A DNA stretch of 64,000 nt from Buttiauxella agrestis (GTDB lineage: Bacteria; Pseudomonadota; Gammaproteobacteria; Enterobacterales; Enterobacteriaceae), in the NCBI RefSeq assembly GCF_900446255.1, contig NZ_UIGI01000001.1:274763-338762 (forward strand), read 5' to 3'. The notes under the pieces are model-generated. The model had not been told where the DNA came from. It was given only the letters and a program-made list of their open reading frames with translations, and made no database searches. Position numbers and translations under genes: made by a program. This document shows positions 45,693-57,446 of this stretch, piece by piece (position 1 is the stretch's first letter; the number at the start of each line of letters is the position of its first letter).

Positions 45693-47360
45693 ATGAGTTC
45701 ATATGCCCCTTCACTGGGTGGTTCATCCGGTGTAAAAACGTCGACCGGAATGCAATGGCTACCTCTGCTGGTTTTGTGCCTTGCTCAGCTCTCAACCTCA
45801 GGTGATAACGCGACCCTGAGTATTGCAACGGGGGCGCTGGTCAGCGATCTTCACGCTTCTATGGCGCTGGTGAGTATCGCCAATGCCATGTATTCGCTGG
45901 CTGCTGGCTCGCTGATGGTTGCTGCGGGTATGGTGGGTTTGATTGTTGGCTGGAAGAAAACATTTCGTATCGGCTGCTCTTTGTTATTCCTCGCTGAACT
46001 GACGGCATTTTTCTCCCCTAATATGGAAGTGTTCACCTACGGGGCGCGTTTGCTTTCAGGTATCGGGGGGAGCTTTATGATCCCTTCAGTTTTGGGTCTT
46101 ATCGCCAGTAACTACAAAGGCTCACAGCAGGCGGTCGCGTTTGGAGCCATTGGTGCTGCAAGCGGAGTCTCGTTTGTTGCCGGACCAATCGTGTGTGGTT
46201 TGTTGGTGGATCATCTTGGCTGGCGTTATGCTTTTGCCGCGATCGCCTGTTTGTGCGTGGTTATTTTTGCGGGTTCTTTTTTGGTTCCCACGCCTGCCAA
46301 ACCAGAACGCAAAGTGACTTTTGATCTGCCGGGCGTCGTGTTAACGGTCATCGGCCTGTTTAGTGTGATCTTAGGTTTCCTGAAAGTTTCAAGTTGGGGT
46401 CTTTTCACCCCGTTCGATGCACCGTTCACGATTTTCGGTTGCAGCCCAGCGCCGTTCCTCGTGCTGTTTGGTTTGGTTGTGCTGGCTATCATGCTGAAAT
46501 GGGAGCGTTATCGCGAAGCGAAAGTTGGCAGCGCACTTATTCCTCTCTCTTTCTTGTCCACACCGCAAGTCCGTAACGGTCTGTGCCTGACGGCGTTTAT
46601 TTTCCTCGCTTACGGCTCCGGTATTTTCGTTACAGTCAGCTTTGTTCAGGTTGTTGTCGGCCTCAATAGCATCCAGACCGGCTTGATGATTTTACCGTTC
46701 GCGCTGGGTGTGGTGATCTTTTCGCTTGGCTTGCCAGTCGTCTACAAAAACGCTAATCCAAAACGTATGTGTCAGGGCGCGCTGGTGATTGGAACCATCG
46801 GTTCCGTACTGTGTATTTTTGGTTTCCAGCCCGCAAGTTTTACCGCGATTGTCCCGCTGGGCATGTGTTTTATTGGGATTAGCATGGGTGTGGTTTCTGC
46901 TTATTCCAGCTACATTGTCACCAGTGCATTACCGGCCCGCGATGCGCAGCAATCAGGAGGTGTGCAGGCGACTTCCCGTAACGTTGGTCAGGCCATTGGT
47001 GTGGCCGTTTGCGGTATGGTGATGCTGACTGCTGTGACGATGAGTGTACAAAGTGCCACCCGCAATGACAGCCAGCTAAGCCCGGACTCTCAGGCTAAGG
47101 TCTCTCAAATGGCCGTTATACCTTATCTGAGTGACGCCAATTTCTCTAAACTCATGTTAAAAAATGGAATTTCTCAGCATGATGTTCCAGCATTAACCAA
47201 TGACTACCAGCATGCGCGTTTAAATGCGACTCGAGCGGGGATGGTGGCGACTGCGGTTATGACCTTATTGTTCCTGTTTGGGACTCGTAATCTGCCTACA
47301 CGTACTAAAACCAATCAGTCTGATGAAGTTGAAGATAAACGTAAGAATAAAGCGCTGTAA
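45693..47360 (+). CDS. MFS transporter, DHA2-like, 14 TM (first copy)
   Basis: A 555-residue major facilitator protein with about 14 helices. It starts with a soluble 20 residues, then MQWLPLLVLCLAQLSTSGDN. The motif-A-like region is divergent (VGWKKTFRIG), and motif C-like [11 protein letters not shown] and [16 protein letters not shown] are present. The basic, soluble C terminus has KTNQSDEVEDKRKNK. DHA2 members are drug or metabolite proton antiporters; here substrate export or uptake linked to the amidohydrolase is an inference. Confidence 0.82.
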   Translation: MSSYAPSLGGSSGVKTSTGMQWLPLLVLCLAQLSTSGDNATLSIATGALVSDLHASMALVSIANAMYSLAAGSLMVAAGMVGLIVGWKKTFRIGCSLLFLAELTAFFSPNMEVFTYGARLLSGIGGSFMIPSVLGLIASNYKGSQQAVAFGAIGAASGVSFVAGPIVCGLLVDHLGWRYAFAAIACLCVVIFAGSFLVPTPAKPERKVTFDLPGVVLTVIGLFSVILGFLKVSSWGLFTPFDAPFTIFGCSPAPFLVLFGLVVLAIMLKWERYREAKVGSALIPLSFLSTPQVRNGLCLTAFIFLAYGSGIFVTVSFVQVVVGLNSIQTGLMILPFALGVVIFSLGLPVVYKNANPKRMCQGALVIGTIGSVLCIFGFQPASFTAIVPLGMCFIGISMGVVSAYSSYIVTSALPARDAQQSGGVQATSRNVGQAIGVAVCGMVMLTAVTMSVQSATRNDSQLSPDSQAKVSQMAVIPYLSDANFSKLMLKNGISQHDVPALTNDYQHARLNATRAGMVATAVMTLLFLFGTRNLPTRTKTNQSDEVEDKRKNKAL

Positions 47361-47464
47361 CTCAAATGAATTAATGAGTTTTTGCTGTCGCTCAAGCTGA
47401 TCATTGCCAGCGCGCATTCTTTATTGAATGTGCGCTTTGGCGCTTCCAGAGCAACGAGAAAAAT

Positions 47465-49072
47465 ATGACAACACATTCCTCCTCTCCTCAAGTCGCTTTT
47501 TGGTTGCCGCTAGCGGTACTTTGTTTAGCCCAATTTATCGCTTCTGCCGATAACGTCACATTAAGTATTGCCACTCATGCGCTGATGAACGATCTCGGTG
47601 CATCAATGAGCCAGGTCAGTACCGCCAACACCATGTATCCGCTGGTGGCAGGGACATTTATGATTGCGGGCGGCATGCTCGGTGGAGTAATCGGCTGGCG
47701 TCGCAATTTCCGTTTAGGATGTGCAATCTATTTACTTGCAGAACTTTGCGCCATCCTCTCGCCATCCATAGATGTCTTTATTTGGGTTGCGCGCATTCTT
47801 GCGGGGATTGGCGGTAGTTTTATGATCCCCTCGGTGTTTGGGTTAATTACCGGGCTTTATCGTGGCCGCCAGCAGGCTATGGCCTTTGGCGCATTGGGCG
47901 CGGCAAGCGGTGTTTCTTTCGCGCTTGGGCCGATTGTCTGTGGGGCTTTGCTGGATACGCTGGGCTGGCGCTGGGCCTTCGGTGCGATGAGTCTGCTGCT
48001 CATCGGGGTTTTAAGTTGCTCGTTGCTGATTAAAGAACCAGAGCAAAGTGGTCAGGCTATTCGTTTTGATTTTCCGGGTTTTATTCTGGCCACTCTTGGC
48101 CTTTTTTTAGTGATTTTCGGCATCCTGCAAATTTCGAGTTGGGGACTCCTGACCCCGTTTAACCCTCCTTTTACCTTGTTCTCACTAAGCCCTGCGTTAT
48201 TTCTGGTTGCGGTGGGAGGATTGGTGTTGTTTCTCATGCTGCGCTGGGAGCGTATTCGTGAGCGACGCACCGGGAGTGCAATGGTGCCACGCGCTTTTCT
48301 TCACACGCCGCAAGTTCGAGCAGGACTCTACTTAACGGCCTATATTTTCTTCGCCTACAGCTCAGGTATTTTCTGTGTGGTGAGCTTTTCACAGCTGGTT
48401 ATTGGACTCAATGCGATAGAAACCGGCTGGCTGATTGTTCCGTTTGCGTTATGTCTTGCCAGTTGTTCTTTAGGTTTACCCATTATTTTACATAAGCGTA
48501 ATCCGCGCAAAGAGTGCCGTATCGGCCTGTGTGCCGGGATTCTGGGGGCGCTAGTGACAGCTGCCGGAATTAATGAGCACATTTTCAGCCTGGCGCTGAT
48601 AACCCTTGGCTTATGTTTTATTGGTGCCAGCATGGGCATTATTGCTGCAAATGCGCCGTTTTTAGTTACCAGCGGATTGCCGGAAAAAGAATCGCGCCAG
48701 TCGGGAGGGATTCAGGCGGCAGCTCGGGATATTGGGCAGGCTTTAGGGGTCGCATTGGTGAGTATGGTGATGCTAACCACCTTAACGTTAAGCATGAAAA
48801 ACCAGACCCAGGATGTGCCGCTGAGTTCACAAACACGGCAGATAATGCAGCATTTGGCGGTCATCCCCTATCTTGGCGACACCACGTTTAATGCCTTTAT
48901 GGTTCAGACCGGGGTTAAATCTCAGGATTTACCCGCGTTAAATCACGTTTATCAACGTTCACGCGCAAAAGTAACGCGCTCAGGCTTATGGGCGATGGCT
49001 ATCTTCACATTGTTATTTTTAGCAGGGACAAAAAACATCCCTACCGGAAAAAGGAATGACTCCGAAGGTTAA
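47465..49072 (+). CDS. MFS transporter, DHA2-like, 14 TM (second copy)
   Basis: A 535-residue paralogue of the preceding gene: same start ([20 protein letters not shown]), same [39 protein letters not shown] and [19 protein letters not shown]. The two are diverged tandem duplicates. The stop overlaps the malT stop by 4 bp on the other strand. The 104-bp gap before it holds a GCGCATTC...GAATGTGCGC hairpin. Confidence 0.82.
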   Translation: MTTHSSSPQVAFWLPLAVLCLAQFIASADNVTLSIATHALMNDLGASMSQVSTANTMYPLVAGTFMIAGGMLGGVIGWRRNFRLGCAIYLLAELCAILSPSIDVFIWVARILAGIGGSFMIPSVFGLITGLYRGRQQAMAFGALGAASGVSFALGPIVCGALLDTLGWRWAFGAMSLLLIGVLSCSLLIKEPEQSGQAIRFDFPGFILATLGLFLVIFGILQISSWGLLTPFNPPFTLFSLSPALFLVAVGGLVLFLMLRWERIRERRTGSAMVPRAFLHTPQVRAGLYLTAYIFFAYSSGIFCVVSFSQLVIGLNAIETGWLIVPFALCLASCSLGLPIILHKRNPRKECRIGLCAGILGALVTAAGINEHIFSLALITLGLCFIGASMGIIAANAPFLVTSGLPEKESRQSGGIQAAARDIGQALGVALVSMVMLTTLTLSMKNQTQDVPLSSQTRQIMQHLAVIPYLGDTTFNAFMVQTGVKSQDLPALNHVYQRSRAKVTRSGLWAMAIFTLLFLAGTKNIPTGKRNDSEG

Positions 49073-51777
49073 ACCCCGTAGCCCATCATCTTCAGTAATT
49101 TCTGCGCATGCTGCACCGCATCCTGGCGGTGCGCGACGCCCAACTTCTGATACAAATTACGAATATGCGTTTTAATCGTGGTGGCCGCGACATCCAGTTC
49201 ACCCGCGATTTGCTCATTGCTGTAACCCGAATAAATCAGCCCTAAAACTTGCCATTCGCGCTGAGTCAAAGGGCTGGTGCGGATTAACTCCGGCACTTCA
49301 GGGTGATTCAATAAACGGTTAACGAAGTTTTCGTCGAAGTGGGCGAACTTATGGCGATGGTGCTGGTTAATCTCACGCAAAATACGCTGCGCACGATGCT
49401 GATCTAATTCGGGTAGCGTGTTGAGCTGAATCAACTGGCGTAATTGCTGCGCCATCGCTTCCCCTTCAATCACAAAGTGACTGATAAACCCGGTGCGATT
49501 CGCCAGCGCCAACGCTTCCAGCAACACGCGCTGGGCATCGCTCTTACGCCCGGCTTGCCAGTAAAGCTGGTTCAGCAGCAGCAAGTTGCGGTTGAGATCA
49601 CTCATTAAACGCAGGCTGCGGGCATTTTCGTTTAACTCTTCGAGCACCATTTCAGCCGGTTCGAAATCACTCAGCAAAATTTGTGCGCGGGCGATATTAC
49701 GCCACTGGCTTTGGAGGAAATGGTTGTTGGCAAATTCTGGCTTGGGCGTCAGACGCAGCCAGTTGGCAGCAGATTTTTTATCTCCCGTCATTTGCCAGTA
49801 AATCACCCGGACTTTGTCCGCGTTAGAAACCCAGTCGCTATGGAATGCACCGTTGCCGAGCAAGTTTTCAAGTCTGTTCAGGTGATTACGCGCGTTATCT
49901 AAATCGCCTCTCGCCAGCGAACATTGCACTAACAGCGCCAGGCACTGTAACTGTTGTTGTGGCTGGTAGCCGGAAAGCACTTCCAGACCCATTCGCGTGG
50001 TGGCTTCCGCCTCATCCAGACGCGACCACGCCCACAGCAGTTGCGCACGAATACGCAGTAAAAACTCATGCAGAGGAAGTTGCTCAAGGTGTTGCTCTTC
50101 GATAAGCGCAAAGGCTTTCTCCTGGGACTCCCAGGCCGATTGCAGGAAACCCTGCGCCAGCAAAATTTCACTCTGCTGGCATAAGCCCCATAACGCGTAG
50201 TGCCACATGTCATGGCGGCGCGCCATTTGTTCAGTTTGCTGCATCACGGACAACGATTTGGTCAGCTCGCCTTTGCAATGCAGCACTTCGCCGTGGACGG
50301 AAGTGGCGACAATGCGGCTATAAAAACTGGCGAGCGGCAGCGTGTCGAGGGCAATCATCGCCAGGCGTTCGGCTTCATCAGGATTACCGTCATTAATGGC
50401 AACCTGAGCGCGTAGCGCATTGAACTCACCGTGCATGGTGTCGTCCATCACGACATTCATTTCTTGCTCGGCGCGGGCCAGCAGCGTGTTCACTTCGCTG
50501 TAGCGGTGCTGGCTTTGCATCAACCATGCTTGCAGGAGGACAAGTTTTGGATTTTCCAGCAAACTTTCCCACGGCAGCGCTTTTAACGACTCTTCCAGCA
50601 GCGTGAGCTCGCTGTGATTAAACAGCGCCCAGGCATGATGCAGCAAAATATCGCGCAGCAAGGTCGCGTCGCCTGCGGCTAAAGCGTGGTGAATGGCTTC
50701 ACTTGGGAAGCCTTGCGCCATCCAGCTTTCTGCGGCGGCGCGATGGATATCCGGCAATTCAGTTGCCAGCTCCCACTGGCAACGCTGACGCAAGAAATTG
50801 CCAAACAGCGGGTGGAAACGGAACCACTCACCACTGTCGTCCATACGCTGAATAAACAAACCCTGACGCTCTGTCTCTTCCAGGCGCATCTGGCCATTTT
50901 CTTCGCCGGTGACGCGCACAATCAGCGCATCGTTCATGGAACGCAGAATCGAGCTGCGCAACAGGAAGTTACGGGTTTGCGCATCGACTTTATCCAGCAC
51001 TTCATCGGCCAGATAGTCAGACAAATGGCTGGCGTTAATCCCAGAAAGGCGGCGCGCGGAATGATGTGCCGAAGAGTTACTGTTTTGCCTGGCGGAGAGC
51101 GCGATAAGTTGCAGCGCGGTTGCCCAACCTGCGACGTCGTCACACAGACTGTTGCTGTCGACGTGTTCGAGGGGGGAATTCAGGCGATGGTCGAAAAACA
51201 GCTTCGCTTCGTGGTGGGTGAAAGCAAGCTGTTGGCTACCGATTTCCAGCAGCTGATCGCGCACGCGTAAGTTAGCGATACCCAACTGCGGCAAATTGCG
51301 CGACAGCACCACCAGAGTCAGGTTTTCTGGCTGGTGGCGGATGAAAAAGCGCATCGCTTCGTGAATGACCGGGTTGGTAATCAGATGGTAATCATCGATG
51401 ACTAAAAATAGCGGACGATGCCATTCCACCATTTCAATAAATAGCTGGGCGAATAACGCAGTCAGGCTCGAATACTGGCGCTTTTGCACCATCACTTCGC
51501 TGGTAACACAGTGACCAGACGTTGCTTGCTGAATTGCTGCTATCAAATAGCTGGCGAAACGTTCTTGTTGGTTATCGCCTTCATCAAGGGAGTACCAACC
51601 GAGTTCATTTTTCCCTGCCGCCCACTGCGAAACTAGCGTTGTTTTTCCATAGCCCGCCGGGCTGGTTATCAATGCCAGTCGATAGTTATTGGCTGTTGAT
51701 AATTTCATCAACAGCCGGTCGCGGACCACTGTATTTTCCAGGCGTACTGGACGACTTAATTTGGAGGGAATCAGCAT
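49069..51777 (-). CDS. malT: MalT, ATP-dependent maltose regulon activator
   Basis: MalT activates malPQ and the other mal genes when it binds ATP and maltotriose. The 902 residues (E. coli 901) start [20 protein letters not shown], with a P-loop [11 protein letters not shown] near residue 40 (STAND ATPase), TPR-like helical repeats in the middle and a LuxR HTH at the end ([20 protein letters not shown]). It is divergent from malPQ. An ERIC element begins 26 bp upstream of its start. Confidence 0.96.
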   Translation of the reverse strand: MLIPSKLSRPVRLENTVVRDRLLMKLSTANNYRLALITSPAGYGKTTLVSQWAAGKNELGWYSLDEGDNQQERFASYLIAAIQQATSGHCVTSEVMVQKRQYSSLTALFAQLFIEMVEWHRPLFLVIDDYHLITNPVIHEAMRFFIRHQPENLTLVVLSRNLPQLGIANLRVRDQLLEIGSQQLAFTHHEAKLFFDHRLNSPLEHVDSNSLCDDVAGWATALQLIALSARQNSNSSAHHSARRLSGINASHLSDYLADEVLDKVDAQTRNFLLRSSILRSMNDALIVRVTGEENGQMRLEETERQGLFIQRMDDSGEWFRFHPLFGNFLRQRCQWELATELPDIHRAAAESWMAQGFPSEAIHHALAAGDATLLRDILLHHAWALFNHSELTLLEESLKALPWESLLENPKLVLLQAWLMQSQHRYSEVNTLLARAEQEMNVVMDDTMHGEFNALRAQVAINDGNPDEAERLAMIALDTLPLASFYSRIVATSVHGEVLHCKGELTKSLSVMQQTEQMARRHDMWHYALWGLCQQSEILLAQGFLQSAWESQEKAFALIEEQHLEQLPLHEFLLRIRAQLLWAWSRLDEAEATTRMGLEVLSGYQPQQQLQCLALLVQCSLARGDLDNARNHLNRLENLLGNGAFHSDWVSNADKVRVIYWQMTGDKKSAANWLRLTPKPEFANNHFLQSQWRNIARAQILLSDFEPAEMVLEELNENARSLRLMSDLNRNLLLLNQLYWQAGRKSDAQRVLLEALALANRTGFISHFVIEGEAMAQQLRQLIQLNTLPELDQHRAQRILREINQHHRHKFAHFDENFVNRLLNHPEVPELIRTSPLTQREWQVLGLIYSGYSNEQIAGELDVAATTIKTHIRNLYQKLGVAHRQDAVQHAQKLLKMMGYGV

Positions 51778-51803
51778 GGTCTGTCACTTCACTGTGTATG
51801 AAA

Positions 51804-51930
<127 letters not shown>

Positions 51931-52159
51931 TGTACGAATATGATTTTTTTTACGCTTCGTAATTAATACTTACTACAAAGTCGTTCAGATTGAGGGTTAT
52001 TGCAAGATTGTTCAGGGTTTCAGACGTTGTAAGTTGCTCCTGCTCACAAATCTATTCATTAGTTGAATCCATCTGGAATAGTTACTGTCGGACATGGAGA
52101 AGTCAGGACTGGTGGGCATTTCTGGCAAGAGCACCTAACTTTAAGTGGCGGCGATCACA

Positions 52160-52215
52160 TTTTCAGCTACTCCCCGCTACTCCTCCCTCCGTAATCCCCC
52201 TCAGGAGGAGGAATT
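52160..52215. promoter_or_regulatory. malPQ promoter region with candidate MalT boxes
   Basis: CCCCGC/CTCCTCCCTCC and CCCCCTCAGGAGGAGG resemble the GGGGAKGAGG MalT box in both orientations, 65-120 bp upstream of malP. The wider gap 51778-52278 contains the malT leader with ERIC and this region; no gene is seen. Confidence 0.45.
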
Positions 52216-52278
52216 AGCCCAGGGCACCCGGCACACTAGCGGGTAATGAAATTAGAACCTCACAGGACCCGAGTCACT

Positions 52279-54681
52279 ATGTCACAGACGACCTTCAATA
52301 AAGCACAATTTCAGGCTGCACTGACACGTCAGTGGCAGCGTTATGGGCTGCATTCCGCCTCCGAAATGACTCAGCAACAATGGTGGCATGCCGTCAGCGG
52401 CGCGCTGGCAGAACTGCTGGCGGCACAGCCTGTTGCGAAACCAGAGAAGAAACAGCGCCACGTAAACTACATCTCAATGGAGTTCCTGATTGGCCGCCTG
52501 ACGGGCAATAACTTGCTGAACCTCGGCTGGTATCAGGACGTGGCTGACGAACTCAAAGCGTTTGATATCAATCTCACTGACCTGCTGGAAGAAGAAACTG
52601 ACCCGGCATTGGGTAACGGCGGGTTAGGGCGTCTTGCGGCGTGCTTCCTGGATTCCATGGCTACGGTTGGGCAATCGGCGATCGGTTACGGCCTGAATTA
52701 CCAGTACGGCCTGTTCCGCCAGTCCTTCCAGGATGGTCATCAAATGGAAGCGCCTGATGACTGGAAGCGCGGAAGCTATCCGTGGTTCCAGCATAACTCG
52801 GCACTCGACGTGCAGGTTGGCGTCGGTGGTAAAGTGATTAAAGACGGCAAAACCGTGCGCTGGGAACCGGCGTTTATTTTCCACGGCGAAGCCTGGGATT
52901 TACCCGTGCTTGGCTACCGTAACGGCGTGGCGCAACCACTGCGTTTGTGGCAGGCGAAACACGCGCATCCGTTTGATTTAACGAAATTCAACGACGGCGA
53001 TTTCCTGAAAGCAGAACAACAGGGTATCGACGCCGAAAAACTGACGAAAGTGCTCTACCCGAACGATAACCATCTGAACGGTAAGAAGTTGCGTTTGATG
53101 CAGCAGTACTTCCAGTGTGCATGCTCGGTGGGCGATATTTTACGCCGTCACCATCTTTCGGGTCGTAAGGTTTCTGAGCTGGCCGATTACGAAGTTATTC
53201 AGCTTAACGACACGCACCCGACTATTGCCATTCCAGAACTGTTGCGCGTGCTGATCGACGAGCACCAGATGAGCTGGGACGATGCCTGGGCCATCACCAG
53301 CAAAACCTTCGCCTACACCAACCACACGTTGATGCCTGAAGCGCTGGAGTGCTGGGACGAGAAGCTGGTAAAGGCGCTGTTGCCTCGACACATGCAAATT
53401 ATCAATGAGATCAATGCCCGCTTTAAGAAGCTGGTGGATAAAACCTGGCCAGGCGACGAAGCCGTTTGGGCAAAACTGGCGGTGGTTCATGACAAACAAG
53501 TTCGCATGGCGAACATGTGCGTGGTAAGTGGCTTCGCGGTAAACGGTGTGGCGGCGTTGCACTCCGATTTAGTGGTGAAAGATCTGTTCCCGGAATATCA
53601 CCAACTGTGGCCGAACAAATTCCATAACGTTACCAACGGCATTACGCCACGCCGCTGGATTAAACAATGCAATCCGGCATTGGCTGCTCTGCTTGATAAG
53701 AAATTGAAGAAAGAGTGGGCTAACGATCTGGATGTGCTCGAAGGGCTGGAAAAATATGCCGACGACGCGAAATTCCGCAAAGAATACCGCGACATCAAAT
53801 ATCAGAACAAAGTGAAACTGGCGGCGTTCGTCAAAGCACGCACCGGCATTATCATCAACCCGGATGCGCTGTTCGACGTGCAAATCAAACGCCTGCACGA
53901 ATACAAACGCCAGCACCTGAACTTGCTGCATATTCTCGCGCAGTATAAAGAAATCCGCGAAAACCCGACGGCTGACCGCGTGCCGCGCGTGTATCTGTTC
54001 GGTGCTAAAGCCGCACCGGGCTACTACCTTGCGAAAAACATTATCTTTGCGATCAACAAAGTGGCGCACGCCATCAATAACGATCCGGTGGTTGGCGACA
54101 AGTTGAAAGTGGTGTTCCTGCCGGACTACTGCGTTTCTGCGGCAGAGGTAATGATCCCGGCGGCGGATATTTCCGAGCAAATCTCGACTGCGGGTAAAGA
54201 AGCGTCCGGCACTGGCAACATGAAACTGGCGCTTAACGGCGCGTTGACGGTCGGCACGCTGGATGGCGCGAACGTCGAAATCGCCGAGAAAGTGGGCGAG
54301 GAAAACATCTTTATCTTCGGTCATACCGTGGAAGAAGTGAAAGCCCTGAAAGCCAAAGGCTACGACCCGGTGAAATGGCGCAAGAAAGACAAAGCGCTGG
54401 ATGCCGTGCTCAAAGAGCTTGAGAAAGGTATTTATGCCGACGGCGATAAACACGCGTTCGACCAGATGCTGCACAGCATCGGCAAACAAGGCGGCGACCC
54501 GTATTTGGTGATGGCAGATTTCACCGCTTATGCGCAAGCGCAAAAATTGGCGGATGCACTGTATCTCGACCAGGAGGCGTGGACGCGTGCCGCCATTCTT
54601 AACACGGCTCGCTGCGGCATGTTTAGCTCCGATCGCTCTATCGGTGATTATCAGCAACGCATCTGGCAGGCAAAACGCTAA
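52279..54681 (+). CDS. malP: Maltodextrin phosphorylase
   Basis: MalP phosphorolyses maltodextrins to glucose-1-phosphate. The 800 residues (E. coli 797) begin [20 protein letters not shown] and carry [29 protein letters not shown] and the PLP site [18 protein letters not shown] chose ATG 52279 over 52246 because homologues start there. malQ follows after 8 bp. Confidence 0.97.
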   Translation: MSQTTFNKAQFQAALTRQWQRYGLHSASEMTQQQWWHAVSGALAELLAAQPVAKPEKKQRHVNYISMEFLIGRLTGNNLLNLGWYQDVADELKAFDINLTDLLEEETDPALGNGGLGRLAACFLDSMATVGQSAIGYGLNYQYGLFRQSFQDGHQMEAPDDWKRGSYPWFQHNSALDVQVGVGGKVIKDGKTVRWEPAFIFHGEAWDLPVLGYRNGVAQPLRLWQAKHAHPFDLTKFNDGDFLKAEQQGIDAEKLTKVLYPNDNHLNGKKLRLMQQYFQCACSVGDILRRHHLSGRKVSELADYEVIQLNDTHPTIAIPELLRVLIDEHQMSWDDAWAITSKTFAYTNHTLMPEALECWDEKLVKALLPRHMQIINEINARFKKLVDKTWPGDEAVWAKLAVVHDKQVRMANMCVVSGFAVNGVAALHSDLVVKDLFPEYHQLWPNKFHNVTNGITPRRWIKQCNPALAALLDKKLKKEWANDLDVLEGLEKYADDAKFRKEYRDIKYQNKVKLAAFVKARTGIIINPDALFDVQIKRLHEYKRQHLNLLHILAQYKEIRENPTADRVPRVYLFGAKAAPGYYLAKNIIFAINKVAHAINNDPVVGDKLKVVFLPDYCVSAAEVMIPAADISEQISTAGKEASGTGNMKLALNGALTVGTLDGANVEIAEKVGEENIFIFGHTVEEVKALKAKGYDPVKWRKKDKALDAVLKELEKGIYADGDKHAFDQMLHSIGKQGGDPYLVMADFTAYAQAQKLADALYLDQEAWTRAAILNTARCGMFSSDRSIGDYQQRIWQAKR

Positions 54682-54689
54682 GGGAACGC

Positions 54690-56771
54690 ATGGACAGCAA
54701 ACGTCTTGATAACGCCGCCCTCGAGGCGGGAATTAGCCCCAACTATATTAACGCCCACGGCAAACCGCAGGCCATTCCTGCGGATACCAAGCAGCGTTTG
54801 CTGGAAGCCATGAGCCGTCCCACCGCCGTGAAAAAGGTGGCGGTGACACCAGTGGCAAATGTTCTGGTGTTTACTTCTGGCACCCGTATGGCGACGATGC
54901 TGGAAGGCAACGGCGATTACAACTGGCAGTTAACGACCGAAGACGGTAAGCAACATAAAGGGCATGCGCTGGCGGGTAAAAAACTGACGCTGCCCGCCGC
55001 GCTGCCGGAAGGCTATCACGACCTCACGGTTAGCCAGAATGAACACCACTGGCAATGCCGTGTGATTGTGGCGCCGAAACGTTGTTACGAATCCGCGGCA
55101 CTTCTGCGTGATGAAAAGCTATGGGGCGCGTGTGTACAGCTTTACACACTTCGTTCGGCACATAACTGGGGAATCGGTGATTTCGGTGATTTGCAGCGCA
55201 TGCTGGTGGATGTGGCAAAGCGGGGCGGTTCGTTTATCGGCCTGAACCCAATCCACGCGCTGTATCCGGCGAATCCCGAAAGCGCCAGTCCGTATAGCCC
55301 GTCGTCACGCCGTTGGTTGAACGTGATTTATATCGACGTGAACGCGGTAGATGATTTCTTGCTTAGTGATGAAGCGCAAGACTGGTGGAAAATGCCGGTC
55401 ACGCAACAAATGCTGAGCGAAGTCCGCGATGCACAGTGGGTGGATTATGCCACCGTTACCGTGCTGAAAATGGCCGCACTTCGCATGGCGTGGAAGCAAT
55501 TCTCGCGGCGTGGTGCGCGTGATGAGCAAGTTGTTGCCTTCCATAAGTTTGTCCAGGAAGGTGGCGACAGCCTGTATTACCAGGCGGCGTTTGATGCGCT
55601 GCATGCTTATCAGGTTAAAGAAGATGAAATGCGTTGGGGCTGGCCGGTGTGGCCGGAAGGCTTCCGCGACGCGCACAACCCGGAAGTGAAAGAGTTTTGT
55701 ACCGAACACAGTGATGAAGTGAATTTCTATCTGTGGCTGCAATATCTGGCCTATGCGCAGTTTGATGCGTGCTGGCAAACCAGCCAGGGCTTCAAAATGC
55801 CGATTGGTTTGTATCGCGACTTAGCAGTTGGCGTGGCGGAAGGCGGCTCGGAAACCTGGTGTGACCGTGAGCTTTACTGCCTGAAAGCCTCGGTCGGTGC
55901 GCCGCCGGATATTCTTGGCCCGCTCGGCCAGAACTGGGGTTTGCCGCCGATGGACCCGCATGTGATTACCGCGCGCGCCTATCAACCGTTTATCGAACTG
56001 TTGCGTTCTAACATGACCAGTTGCGGCGCGCTGCGCATTGACCACGTGATGTCGATGCTGCGCTTATGGTGGATACCTTACGGCGAAACTGCCGATAAAG
56101 GTGCTTACGTGCATTATCCGGTGGACGATCTGCTGTCGATCCTGGCGCTGGAAAGTAAGCGTCATAACTGCATGGTGATCGGTGAGGATCTGGGAACCGT
56201 GCCGGTTGAGATCGTCGGCAAGCTGCGCGACAGCGGCGTTTACTCGTACAAAGTGCTGTATTTCGAGCACGATCAGGAAAAACAGTTCCGCGCCCCGAAA
56301 TCGTGGCCGAAACAATCTATGGCGGTGGCGACGACCCACGATTTACCGACGCTGCGAGGGTACTGGGAAAGCGGTGATTTAGCGCTGGGTAAAACGCTGG
56401 GGCTTTATCCTGATGAAGAGATGTTGACCGAGCTGTATCAGGATCGCGAACGCGCCAAACAAGGTTTGCTGGATGGACTGCATGAATATGGCTGTCTGCC
56501 AAAACGCGCCGGGCACAAAGCCTCGCTGATGGCGATGACGCCAACGCTTAATCGCGGAATGCAGCGTTACATTGCCGACAGCAACAGTGCGTTGTTGGGT
56601 CTGCAACCGGAAGATTGGTTGGGGATGGCGGAGCCGGTGAACATTCCGGGTACCAGCTACCAGTATAAAAACTGGCGACGCAAGTTATCGACTTCTCTTG
56701 AGGCGATGTTCGCTGATGAAGAAGTGAATAAGTTGCTGAAGGATTTGGATAAGCGACGTAAGAAGAGATAA
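54690..56771 (+). CDS. malQ: 4-alpha-glucanotransferase (amylomaltase)
   Basis: MalQ transfers maltosyl and longer units between maltodextrins. It is a GH77 enzyme of 693 residues (E. coli 694). Landmarks are YTLRSAHNWGIGDFGDL, NPIHALYPANPESASPYSPS, ALRIDHVMSMLRLWW with the nucleophile Asp, GEDLGTVP with the acid Glu and ATTHDLPTLRGYW. It is second in malPQ. Confidence 0.96.
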   Translation: MDSKRLDNAALEAGISPNYINAHGKPQAIPADTKQRLLEAMSRPTAVKKVAVTPVANVLVFTSGTRMATMLEGNGDYNWQLTTEDGKQHKGHALAGKKLTLPAALPEGYHDLTVSQNEHHWQCRVIVAPKRCYESAALLRDEKLWGACVQLYTLRSAHNWGIGDFGDLQRMLVDVAKRGGSFIGLNPIHALYPANPESASPYSPSSRRWLNVIYIDVNAVDDFLLSDEAQDWWKMPVTQQMLSEVRDAQWVDYATVTVLKMAALRMAWKQFSRRGARDEQVVAFHKFVQEGGDSLYYQAAFDALHAYQVKEDEMRWGWPVWPEGFRDAHNPEVKEFCTEHSDEVNFYLWLQYLAYAQFDACWQTSQGFKMPIGLYRDLAVGVAEGGSETWCDRELYCLKASVGAPPDILGPLGQNWGLPPMDPHVITARAYQPFIELLRSNMTSCGALRIDHVMSMLRLWWIPYGETADKGAYVHYPVDDLLSILALESKRHNCMVIGEDLGTVPVEIVGKLRDSGVYSYKVLYFEHDQEKQFRAPKSWPKQSMAVATTHDLPTLRGYWESGDLALGKTLGLYPDEEMLTELYQDRERAKQGLLDGLHEYGCLPKRAGHKASLMAMTPTLNRGMQRYIADSNSALLGLQPEDWLGMAEPVNIPGTSYQYKNWRRKLSTSLEAMFADEEVNKLLKDLDKRRKKR

Positions 56772-56773
56772 GA

Positions 56774-56810
56774 GAAATGTCGGATGTCGCGTAGCGACAT
56801 CCGACATTTC
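56774..56810. terminator. Perfect 17-bp inverted repeat between malQ and nfuA
   Basis: Arms at 56774-56790 and 56794-56810 (GAAATGTCGGATGTCGC and complement) around GTA. It lies between convergent stops and probably acts as a terminator for both; it may also be a REP-type palindrome. Confidence 0.7.
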
Positions 56811-56812
56811 AA

Positions 56813-57388
56813 TCAATAATACGAATGCTCGCCGCGCTGGTGTTCGGTCAAATCACGAACGCCTTTCAATTCCGGGAACTCTGCCAGCAATTGTTTTTCG
56901 ATGCCTTCTTTCAGGGTCACGTCGACCATTGAACAGCCGTTACAACCGCCGCCGAATTGCAGAATCGCAAAGCCTTCGTCAGTGATTTCCATCAGCGTCA
57001 CACGGCCGCCGTGGCCTGCCAGCTGCGGGTTAACCGTCGCTTGCAGCATGTATTCAACGCGTTCCATCAGCGGTGCGTCGTCGGACACTTTACGCATTTT
57101 AGCGTTCGGTGCTTTCAGCGTGAGCTGTGAGCCGAGTTGGTCGGTAACAAAATCAATTTCGGCGTCTTCAAGATAAGGTGCGCTCAGTTCATCAACATAC
57201 GCGGTCAACTGCTCGAATTTCAGGGCAGTATCTGACGCTTCTACCGCATCCGGCGGGCAGTAAGACACCCCGCACTCCGCATTTGGAGTACCAGGATTGA
57301 TGACGAATACGCGAATTTGCGTCCCTTCTTCCTGACCTGCCAGCAGTTTGGCAAAGTGGGATTGTGCTGTATCGGAAATACGGATCAT
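56813..57388 (-). CDS. nfuA: Fe-S biogenesis protein NfuA
   Basis: NfuA carries [4Fe-4S] clusters to target proteins. The 191 residues equal E. coli. It has an N-terminal degenerate A-type domain ([16 protein letters not shown]) and a C-terminal Nfu domain with the cluster ligands in [14 protein letters not shown]. In E. coli gntT lies between it and malQ; here they are adjacent. Confidence 0.96.
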   Translation of the reverse strand: MIRISDTAQSHFAKLLAGQEEGTQIRVFVINPGTPNAECGVSYCPPDAVEASDTALKFEQLTAYVDELSAPYLEDAEIDFVTDQLGSQLTLKAPNAKMRKVSDDAPLMERVEYMLQATVNPQLAGHGGRVTLMEITDEGFAILQFGGGCNGCSMVDVTLKEGIEKQLLAEFPELKGVRDLTEHQRGEHSYY

Positions 57389-57446
57389 AACGATTGCTCA
57401 ATAGTTGACTATTTTAGTCGGTTATAATACGCCCATCATCGAGGGT

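Noticed and set aside
53569..54657. Long 362-aa minus-strand frame inside malP
   Set aside because: Antisense shadow of a conserved gene; the same kind of frame appears opposite glgP.
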